From DASPWW01 sp963841715 (lineage in GTDB: Bacteria; Actinomycetota; Thermoleophilia; Solirubrobacterales; 70-9), in the NCBI GenBank assembly GCA_963841715.1, contig CAWJDP010000005.1:124001-188000 (forward strand): a DNA stretch of 64,000 nucleotides, written 5' to 3'. Numbering within the stretch: the stretch's first letter is position 1; each line of letters begins with the position of its first letter. Of this stretch, positions 51,501-57,841 are shown piece after piece. The translations under genes were made by a program, and so were the position numbers. The notes beneath the pieces are model-generated. The model had not been told where the DNA came from. It saw only the letters and a program-made list of their open reading frames with translations, and made no database searches.

Positions 51501-52684
51501 GCCAGCTTCTCCTCAAGGAACGCGCGGGTTGCGTCGTTGGTCTGTCGCGGTCGCTCGACCTGCGGCACGTGTCCGCAGTCGAGCTCGAGGTGGCGAGCTC
51601 GCGGCAGGGTGTCGGCGACGTGCCGGGCGAAAGCGATCGGCACGAGCTTGTCCCGGGCGCCCCAGACGAACAGCGACTCGGGCCGCAGCCCCGCAAGCCG
51701 CGGCCAGAATCCCTCCTCGCCGTGCGGCTCCTCGAGATAGACGTGGCGCGCGGCCGCGTAGAACGCGGCCCGGCCGGCCGGCGTCAGGTATGCGCGCAGG
51801 AACTCGTCGACGCCGGCGGCGGTCCAGCCCTCGTCGGCGTTCGGGATCAGCCGATGCACGATCGCTTTGACGACCGGCCGGGGGGCGAGCTGAAACAGGC
51901 CGAGCTCGGGCCGGACGACCCGCAGCAGCGGCGCCCACGGTCGATCCGTTCGCCACGCCAGCGAGGGAGCGAGCAGAACCAGACGGCCGACGCGGTCTGG
52001 ATCTTGCAAACCGACCTCCAACGCGATTCTCCCGCCGAGGCTGTTGCCGATCACGTGCACCCGCTCCAGCTCGAGAGCGTCCAGCAGGTCGATCACCGCG
52101 CGCGCAAAGAAGCGCGCGTCATAGGACGCACCGATCGGCTTGTCGGAGTCGCCGAACCCCGGGAGATCGACCGCTATGACGCGAAAGCGGCCCGCGAGCC
52201 CGGCCACGGTGGGCAGGAACGATCCCTTGGTGCCGCCGAGTCCGTGCAGGGCGAGGGCGGGCGGACCGGTACCCGCCTCGAGCACGGAGAGCCGGGCCCG
52301 GCGCGTCGCGACCGTGTGGAATCGCAGCCGCCCGGGCTGCCGCTGGCCGTTTGTCGCCGCCAGGAAGCCGACGCCGAGGTGGAGATTGTGGCGCACCGCC
52401 AAGCGGCCCGAGTAGTAAGCGGCCATTCCGCCTCGGACGTCGTCGGCGATGCGCGTCCAAGCGGACAAATCGGCGCTCAGCATCGCGTCGGCCTCGCCGG
52501 CGGCCGGCACGAGGCGCGCGATGCCGTCTTCGAGCACGGCATCCCACGCATCGCCGCCGATAACCGTGAGGCGGATCCGCGCGCGGCCGCCTGGTGGCTC
52601 GAAGGCCGTGCGGTCGTAGCGTCCAACAAGCGTCGGCAGCGCGCCTGGCGGCGAGGCCACCGGGGTCGACGTTGGGGAGTTCAC
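51497..52684 (-). CDS. SCP2-like domain fused to alpha/beta hydrolase
   Basis: 395 residues from GTG 52684. Residues about 15-115 look like a sterol-carrier-protein-2 fold (IRLTVIGGDAWDAVLEDGIA, ADAMLSADLSAWTRIADDVR, AYYSGRLAVRHNLHLG). Residues 125-395 are an alpha/beta hydrolase: ALHGLGGTKGSF, VDLPGFGDSDKP, nucleophile Ser in VIGNSLGGRIALE, late Asp in WGARDKLVPI and His in LDCGHVPQVERP. A lipid-binding domain feeding an esterase is the natural reading (inference). First gene of the minus-strand operon; divergent from the TetR gene. Confidence 0.85.
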   Translation of the reverse strand: MNSPTSTPVASPPGALPTLVGRYDRTAFEPPGGRARIRLTVIGGDAWDAVLEDGIARLVPAAGEADAMLSADLSAWTRIADDVRGGMAAYYSGRLAVRHNLHLGVGFLAATNGQRQPGRLRFHTVATRRARLSVLEAGTGPPALALHGLGGTKGSFLPTVAGLAGRFRVIAVDLPGFGDSDKPIGASYDARFFARAVIDLLDALELERVHVIGNSLGGRIALEVGLQDPDRVGRLVLLAPSLAWRTDRPWAPLLRVVRPELGLFQLAPRPVVKAIVHRLIPNADEGWTAAGVDEFLRAYLTPAGRAAFYAAARHVYLEEPHGEEGFWPRLAGLRPESLFVWGARDKLVPIAFARHVADTLPRARHLELDCGHVPQVERPRQTNDATRAFLEEKLA

Positions 52685-52716
52685 GTCGTCAAAGCTTCCC
52701 GTGCTCGGCTCGTATC

Positions 52717-52746
52717 GTAAACAGAAGTTACACCATCGGTTACACT
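52717..52746. promoter_or_regulatory. Candidate TetR operator and divergent promoter
   Basis: The 68-bp gap between the two operons is clearly AT-richer. It holds GTAA-acagaag-TTAC (52717-52731) and a direct repeat of TTACAC at 52728-52733 and 52740-52745. TACACT (52741-52746) lies six bases before the TetR GTG start and fits a leaderless -10 box. Binding by the TetR protein is inference. Confidence 0.5.
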
Positions 52747-52752
52747 GATGCG

Positions 52753-53448
52753 GTGCCCGCGACCAGACAGCCCCGGGCGGCGATTCGCCGCGCGCGGGAG
52801 CGCAAGATCGTCGACGCCACCCGCGCCCTGTTCGACGAGCGCGGGATGCAGGACGCTCGCATCGATCGCGTCGCCCGACGGGCCGGCATCAACAAGGCCT
52901 TGATCTACAGGCACTTCGCCTCCAAGGAGGAGCTGTTCGCGCTCACGATCACGCGCTACCTAGCCGAGATCGACGCCATGCTCGACGCCGTCAACGCGGA
53001 GGGGGGCGACGCGACCGAGCGACTGCGCCGCGGCTTCGAGGGCTTCGCCGACTACGGGATCGACCATCCGGCGTTCCTCGACTGCGCCCTCTCCCTTCTC
53101 CGCCAGCCGGCTGAGGATCTGCGCGCGCAGGTCTCCGACGCCGTATGGCTGCGCCTCGGCCAGGCGATGAGCGCTTGCATCGGATGGCTCGCCGACCTTC
53201 TGCGCGAGCTGGGTGTCGCGGAGCCGGACCTGCGCGCCAACCAGCTCTACCTCGAGGCGATCGGGGCCCTGCACCTCGCGCGCTCGGGTGTGGGCTTGCG
53301 GGTGAGCTCGCGCGGCACGGCGCAGGCCTTTCCCGTCACTGCCGAGGAGGTGCGCGCCGGATGCGTGCGGATCGCGCTCTCCGCGGCGAACCTCGACGAG
53401 CACGATCCGCAACCCGTCCACCGCGCAGCGGAAAGGAGCCTGAGCTGA
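52753..53448 (+). CDS. TetR-family transcriptional regulator
   Basis: 231 residues from GTG 52753. N-terminal DNA-binding domain: IVDATRALFDERGMQDARID, with the HTH in VARRAGINKALIYRHFASKE. The helical C-terminal ligand domain differs from named groups. Likely represses both its own operon and the divergent SCP2-hydrolase/HMG-CoA reductase operon through the shared AT-rich gap. The stop overlaps the next hydrolase start (TGATG). Confidence 0.93.
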   Translation: MPATRQPRAAIRRARERKIVDATRALFDERGMQDARIDRVARRAGINKALIYRHFASKEELFALTITRYLAEIDAMLDAVNAEGGDATERLRRGFEGFADYGIDHPAFLDCALSLLRQPAEDLRAQVSDAVWLRLGQAMSACIGWLADLLRELGVAEPDLRANQLYLEAIGALHLARSGVGLRVSSRGTAQAFPVTAEEVRAGCVRIALSAANLDEHDPQPVHRAAERSLS

Positions 53449-54404
53449 TGGGTATGTCGACGTCGCAGTATCGGCCCCCGACCTGGGGCGGCCCCGGCGA
53501 GCCCCTCGGACCCTACGAGGAGGTGAGCCTGCACGGCCACACGGTCGGGTTCCAGGCGGCCGGCGAGGGGCCGCTGCTGGTGCTGCTGCACGGGATCACC
53601 TCGACCTCGGACGCCTGGCGCAAGGTGATGCCGACGCTCGCCGAACGCTACACCGTGATCGCGCCCGACATGATCGGACACGGCCGCTCCGCCAAGCCGA
53701 GGGGCGACTACTCGCTGGGTGCATACGCCGCCGGGGTCCGCGACCTGCTCGCTGTGCTCGGCTTCGAGCGCGGAACCGTCGTGGGCCACTCGCTCGGCGG
53801 CGGGATCGCGATGCAGCTCGCCTACCTGTTCCCCGAGTACATCGAGCGAATGGCGTTGATCTCGAGCGGCGGGCTCGGCAAGGAGGTACACCCACTGCTC
53901 CGCGCGGCGACGCTGCCGGGGTCGGAGTGGGTGCTGCCGCTGCTGGCGCGGGAGTGGTCCGTGCGGGCCGGGGGCGCAGTCGGATCGGTCGCGGCGATGC
54001 TCGGAGTCGAGGCGGGCCCGGACGTGGCCGAGTTCGGCCGCGGCTACGCCTCGCTGGTTCACCAGGGCGCGCGCGATGCCTTCCTCGACACGATGCGCAG
54101 CGTGATCGGGCCCGAAGGCCAGAGGGTCTCCGCGCTGGACCGCCTCTACCTCGCTGACCAGATCCCCTTCCTGCTGATGTGGGGAGACGCTGACCCGGTG
54201 ATTCCGGTCGAGCATGGCCGCCGCGCCCATGAGACCGTCGCTCACAGCCACTACGTCGAGATCGAGGGCTCTGGCCACTGGCCGATGCTCGACGCGCCCG
54301 AACGGGTCGTCGACGAGCTGACGAGGTTCATCGAGCAGACCGAGCCGTTCGAATGGTCGCTGGAGCAGGTGCGCGAGCGCATGCGGCGCGGCCCGGAGGG
54401 CTGA
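53448..54404 (+). CDS. Alpha/beta hydrolase
   Basis: 318 residues from ATG 53448, with AAAGGAG ten bases upstream. LVLLHGITSTSDAWRKVMPT (oxyanion), PDMIGHGRSAKP, nucleophile Ser in VVGHSLGGGIAMQLA, Asp in WGDADPVIPVEH, His in GSGHWPMLDAPE. All triad residues present. Typical of esterases/hydrolases in actinobacterial lipid metabolism; substrate unknown. Translationally coupled to the TetR gene. Confidence 0.92.
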   Translation: MGMSTSQYRPPTWGGPGEPLGPYEEVSLHGHTVGFQAAGEGPLLVLLHGITSTSDAWRKVMPTLAERYTVIAPDMIGHGRSAKPRGDYSLGAYAAGVRDLLAVLGFERGTVVGHSLGGGIAMQLAYLFPEYIERMALISSGGLGKEVHPLLRAATLPGSEWVLPLLAREWSVRAGGAVGSVAAMLGVEAGPDVAEFGRGYASLVHQGARDAFLDTMRSVIGPEGQRVSALDRLYLADQIPFLLMWGDADPVIPVEHGRRAHETVAHSHYVEIEGSGHWPMLDAPERVVDELTRFIEQTEPFEWSLEQVRERMRRGPEG

Positions 54405-54462
54405 GCGCCCCACCCCGGGCGTCAGCGCAGAACGGGGCGAGCCCCCGGCCGTTGCCGACTTG

Positions 54463-54801
54463 CTAGCCGGTCTCAGTCCCCTCGAGCGCCGCCTTCAGGG
54501 TCTGCGCGTCGCGGCGGCGCTGGCGCCGCAGCCACCACTTCCCGTACGGCGCCATCAGCACAAGCGGGCCGCTGAACTCCGGCTCGTGGCGGCTGACGAG
54601 CCGGGTGCGCCCCTCGCCGGCCTCGGTGAGCGCGTGCGAGCCGCGGGGGCGCGCGCCGCCGCCAGCCCAGCGCAGCGGCGGACCGTCCCACGCAATCCTG
54701 TGCGGAGGATCCCACTCGACCCACTCGAGGGTCCCCGTGCGGCCTCCCCCGACCGTGTAGCGCACGATCGTCCCCAGTCCCGGGGGACCGCGGCTGAACA
54801 C
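54463..54801 (-). pseudogene. SRPBCC-family protein lacking its N-terminus
   Basis: The 112 codons cover the C-terminal two thirds of a START-like SRPBCC protein: GTIVRYTVGGGRTGTLEWVE, WDPPHRIAW, ALTEAGEGRTRLVSRHEPEF and a basic terminal helix. The normal first ~40 residues are missing. Upstream of 54801 the minus strand carries no matching sequence; the plus strand there reads as another family's end. Possibly still translated from ATG 54801, but incomplete. Confidence 0.6.
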
Positions 54802-54931
54802 CCGGGACGCCTTCGAGGCGCGGGTGACGCTGCACGTCCCCGCGGAGGAGATCGCGAGCCGCGTCCCGGCCCAATTCCATTCGGGCGCGATCGAGCCGAT
54901 CGAGGTTCGCGAAGTGACGGCCGACCTCTGA
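54774..54931 (+). pseudogene. C-terminal stub of a WYL-domain regulator
   Basis: The plus-strand frame reads NTRDAFEARVTLHVPAEEIA, then ASRVPAQFHSGAIEPIEVRE, and stops at 54931. This is the pattern of the last part of WYL-type (DeoR/YafY-like) regulators (FxARVxxHAPAEEVAxRVP...VEPI). Its 5' part is missing at the point where the SRPBCC gene's 5' part is missing too. Recognised by eye, moderate certainty. Bases 54932-55023 show nothing recognisable. Confidence 0.45.
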
Positions 54932-55023
54932 GCCGAGGACCGCGGACCGAGGACCCGCTGCGCGACGCCGCGAGCGCGACTGCCTGCTGCTGCAGGCTCA
55001 ACCGCCGCCGCTAGCTCCCCGGC

Positions 55024-55872
55024 TCACGTGTCGCACTCGAAGACAGGCATCCCGGGGAGCTCGGATTCGGCGACGAAGACGCAGCCGCCATTCTCGGGCT
55101 CGGTGAGGTTGTCCGCGGTGGTTACGTAGACGCTCCGAAGCTCAGGGCCGGCAAAGCAGAGACTGGAGACGAAGCGCGCCGGGACGTCGAGGACGCGGTC
55201 GAGCTCGCCACCGGAGGTGAAGCGGGCGATTCCGCCGCCGTCGCCGAGCGCGACCCAGAGCCCACCCTCGGCGTCGAGGGCGACCCCGTCCGCCGAGCCC
55301 TGTGGCGAGGCGCAGAACGGCTCTCCCGCGATTCCGGTCTCGCCGAGCGCGTACACGAGAACCCGGCGACGCGCGAAGTCGGCGACGTAGATTCGGCCAC
55401 GCCCCCCGTCTACCGCGATCCCGTTGGGCCACATTACGTCGTCCGCGATGACCTCGTACTCGCCGGCCGTCGCGACGCGCACGACGAGCCCCGGGCGTTC
55501 GGGCTCGCCGGCCAGCGGCCGGTAGCGGAGCACTCCGGCGATCAAGACGCCGCCGGGCGCCGCGGCGAGATCGTTGAACCCGGCCGAGTCATCGATCTCG
55601 AGGACCTCCCGCGTCGCGCCGGAGCCGGCGTCGACGTGGATCAGCGAACGCCCGGTCGCGACCAGACCGCCGTTGCGATGACGCGCTAGCCCGCCGATCC
55701 CGCGCCGCTTCGCGAGCAGCTCGGTTAGCCCACCGCCGGCATCGAGCCGGTAGATGCCGCCCGCGATCACGTCGCTGAACGCGATCGATCCGCCGCCAAG
55801 CTCGGTCGGCCCCTCGAGCAGCCCGCTCGGCCGCGCGAGCACGCCGGGGATGGGCTGCGGAGTCGACAGCAT
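55024..55872 (-). CDS. SMP-30/gluconolactonase-like beta-propeller protein
   Basis: 282 residues from ATG 55872, with TACGAT six bases upstream (an ATG nine codons earlier is possible). Repeated propeller blades: GGGSIAFSDVIAGGIYRLDA, GIGGLARHRNGGLVATGR, WPNGIAVDGGRGRIYVADF (conserved Asn-Gly metal site), GSADGVALDAEGGLWVAL and RSVYVTTAD. Family members hydrolyse sugar lactones with a divalent metal. The substrate is not deducible. Divergent from the thioesterase gene. Confidence 0.9.
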   Translation of the reverse strand: MLSTPQPIPGVLARPSGLLEGPTELGGGSIAFSDVIAGGIYRLDAGGGLTELLAKRRGIGGLARHRNGGLVATGRSLIHVDAGSGATREVLEIDDSAGFNDLAAAPGGVLIAGVLRYRPLAGEPERPGLVVRVATAGEYEVIADDVMWPNGIAVDGGRGRIYVADFARRRVLVYALGETGIAGEPFCASPQGSADGVALDAEGGLWVALGDGGGIARFTSGGELDRVLDVPARFVSSLCFAGPELRSVYVTTADNLTEPENGGCVFVAESELPGMPVFECDT

Positions 55873-55900
55873 CGGGCGATCGTATTCGCGCCCGTGCATC

Positions 55901-55906
55901 TAGATT
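55901..55906 (+). promoter_or_regulatory. Candidate -10 box of the thioesterase gene
   Basis: TAGATT, seven bases before the ATG at 55914, with no Shine-Dalgarno, matching the leaderless pattern seen at other starts. Confidence 0.45.
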
Positions 55907-55913
55907 CCGCGTC

Positions 55914-56300
55914 ATGGCCGATCCGCTGTCTCGGTCCCCCTACGGCACCCACCTCGGGATGCGCCTCGTCGAGGTCGGCGACGATCGCGCGACCGTGGCC
56001 TTCGACGCTGACGCCGAGCTCGCGAACACCGGCGGGATCCTCCACGGCGGCGCGATCGCGAGCCTGATCGACATGGCCGCGGGCTGCGCGGTCTCGCTCG
56101 GCGACCCGAGCAAGGGCGGGGGGAAGGGCCGCACCGTCTCGCTCTCGATCGACTTCATCGACGCGGTAACCGCCGGCGAGGTCACAGCCGAGGCGGCGGT
56201 CCTGCGGCGCGGCGGCGGGCTGTGCTTCTGCGACGTCCGCGTCGGCGCCGGGGCACGCCTGGTTGCGAAGGCCCAGGCGACCTACCGCTACGACTCCTGA
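55914..56300 (+). CDS. PaaI/YdiI-type hotdog thioesterase
   Basis: 128 residues. Hotdog fold of the acyl-CoA thioesterase family: YGTHLGMRLVEVGDDRATVA, ANTGGILHGGAIASLIDMAA (catalytic loop with HGG), and a closing strand VRVGAGARLVAKAQATYR. Probably cleaves aromatic or medium-chain acyl-CoAs; exact substrate unknown. Its 3' end overlaps the convergent SnoaL-like gene by 13 bases. Confidence 0.92.
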   Translation: MADPLSRSPYGTHLGMRLVEVGDDRATVAFDADAELANTGGILHGGAIASLIDMAAGCAVSLGDPSKGGGKGRTVSLSIDFIDAVTAGEVTAEAAVLRRGGGLCFCDVRVGAGARLVAKAQATYRYDS

Positions 56301-56698
56301 GCCGGGTCGACGGCGCGCGAGCTCAGCGGCTGACCGGGCCAGTAGGGCCACTCCTCGTAGGACTCGCAGCGGCCGTCGGCGGCGAACCGGAGCACCCACA
56401 GGTCGCGGTAGTCGCGCGGGGGCTCGGCGTAGGCGACCTCGGCCAGGACGACAGCGACCGGGCCGTCGACCGCGACGATCTCGCTCGTGAGCTCGAACGG
56501 CTCCTCGGGTCCGTCGCGCTCCTCGTCCCAGAGACGGCGGACCGCGTCGATCCCCGAGACCGCGTCCTCGTACGGCGCCATCCGGTAGCTCGCGTGCTCG
56601 GAGAACAGGCCGTCGAGGTCGGCGGTGCCGGGGCTGCGCCACGCGCGCTCGTACGCGTCGAGCCACCAGGAGACGTGATCGCGGGTGAGATCCACCAT
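56288..56698 (-). CDS. SnoaL/NTF2-like protein
   Basis: 136 residues from ATG 56698. NTF2-like cone fold pattern: VSWWLDAYERAWRSPGTADL, GLFSEHASYRMAPYEDAVSG, IDAVRRLWDEERD and WVLRFAADGRCESYEEWPYW. Such proteins act as isomerases, binding modules or unknown enzymes; the function here is open. The 295 bp upstream (56702-56996) are open on the plus strand in frame with the next gene, but nothing in them is recognisable. Confidence 0.83.
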   Translation of the reverse strand: MVDLTRDHVSWWLDAYERAWRSPGTADLDGLFSEHASYRMAPYEDAVSGIDAVRRLWDEERDGPEEPFELTSEIVAVDGPVAVVLAEVAYAEPPRDYRDLWVLRFAADGRCESYEEWPYWPGQPLSSRAVDPAQES

Positions 56699-56996
56699 CG
56701 TCGTGCCGCGCAGGCTAGCTTCCGCTGGGCGGCGAGGACGCCGCGACCCGAAAGGACACCGAGAGGTGATCGAGTCGACTTCGGTTCGCGGGATCTTCGA
56801 GCTCGCGGACGAGTTCGACTTCTCGACCGACGAGACCGTCGCGCACGGCAGGCCGGCGGACCTCGACCGCGAGCTGCCCGTTCTCGCCACGGTTCCCGGC
56901 TCCACCTCTCAGGGGAATCTCGGGAACGCCCAAGGGCGCTCCGAGGGGCCGTTGGTCTCATCCACCGAGATGAGTACCAACCAAAGGAGCGGTGTC

Positions 56997-57701
56997 ATGC
57001 AAATCCGACCGAAGACCGTCGTGGCCCTCGGAGCCACGCTCGCGGTTGTCGCGAGCGGGGGTGCCGCGCTGGCCGCGCAGAACTCCGGTCCGTCGCTGCA
57101 GCAGGATCGCCAGCAGTTCCTGAGCGACGTCTCGAACCGGCTTGGTGTCTCGCAGAGCGACCTTTCGGACGCGCTGCAGGGTGCCGCCATCGACCGCGTC
57201 AACGCGGATCAGAAGGCCGGCCGCCTGACCCAGAAGCAGGCCGAGCAGATCAAGCAGCAGATCCAGTCCGGCGATGTCCCGCCGGTTGGCGGCCCTCCCC
57301 CGGGTGCGCCTCCGGGAGGCCCCAGCGGGATCAGCGGCAAGGAGGGTCCGATTGCCGTCGCGAGCTCCTATCTCGGGATCTCGACCTCCGAGGTCCAGAA
57401 GGAGCTCGAGAGCGGCAAGACCCTCGCCGACCTCGCCGACCAGGCGGGGAAGTCGGTCGACGGGCTCAAGAGCGCCCTCCGGGACGACCTGCGGTCGCAT
57501 CTCGACAAGCAGGTCTCCTCGGGTGAGATGAGCTCGAAGCAGGAGCAGCAGATCCTCGATGAATTCGACTCCCACGTCGACGACATCGTCAACGGCAAGG
57601 GCCCGGTTGGCCCGCCGCCGCCCCCCATGGGCGCAAACGGCGAAAAGGGAACGCAGCCCCCGCCTCCCGGCTCGTTCGGGTCGCAGGGCGGCAACAACTA
57701 G
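56997..57701 (+). CDS. Secreted protein with two YckD-like helical repeats and Pro/Gly-rich linkers
   Basis: 234 residues from ATG 56997, with AAAGGAG seven bases upstream. Signal peptide VVALGATLAVVASGGAALAA, then helical repeat 1 (FLSDVSNRLGVSQSDLSDAL, GRLTQKQAEQIKQQIQSG), a PVGGPPPGAPPGGPSG linker, repeat 2 (VASSYLGISTSEVQKELESG, ADQAGKSVDGLKSALRDDL, EMSSKQEQQILDEFDSH) and a PPPPPMG-rich tail. The repeats resemble DUF2680/YckD-type secreted helical modules. Function unknown. Followed by the strongest terminator in the window, suggesting high expression. Confidence 0.85.
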   Translation: MQIRPKTVVALGATLAVVASGGAALAAQNSGPSLQQDRQQFLSDVSNRLGVSQSDLSDALQGAAIDRVNADQKAGRLTQKQAEQIKQQIQSGDVPPVGGPPPGAPPGGPSGISGKEGPIAVASSYLGISTSEVQKELESGKTLADLADQAGKSVDGLKSALRDDLRSHLDKQVSSGEMSSKQEQQILDEFDSHVDDIVNGKGPVGPPPPPMGANGEKGTQPPPPGSFGSQGGNN

Positions 57702-57738
57702 TCCGGGACAACTAGTCCGGGTAGCGACGCACGCAATC

Positions 57739-57780
57739 GCGCCGGGGTGACCGCGAGCGCGGTCACCCCGGCGCATTTTT
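57739..57780 (+). terminator. Strong rho-independent terminator
   Basis: GCGCCGGGGTGACCGC (57739-57754) pairs almost perfectly with GCGGTCACCCCGGCGC (57759-57774), a ~16-bp stem with a tiny loop, followed by ATTTTT. It lies 38 bp after the secreted repeat-protein gene. The clearest canonical terminator seen here. Confidence 0.95.
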
Positions 57781-57841
57781 CCGTTCGCCGCGCTAGCATC
57801 CCCAGTTGCCGCACGTGTATGCAGTCGGTCGAGAGGAGATC

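Noticed and set aside
49533..51740. 735-codon plus-strand frame across the GST-like and HMG-CoA reductase genes
   Set aside because: It spans two well-supported minus-strand genes and shows only shadow-type composition.
54460..55014. 184-codon plus-strand frame across the SRPBCC stub
   Set aside because: Arg/Pro/Ala-rich shadow frame. Only the short segment in a different frame (to 54931) carries a recognisable pattern.
56702..56996. Plus-strand frame upstream of the YckD-like gene as an N-terminal extension
   Set aside because: It would place ~100 residues before a clear signal peptide that has its own strong Shine-Dalgarno at 56983-56989.
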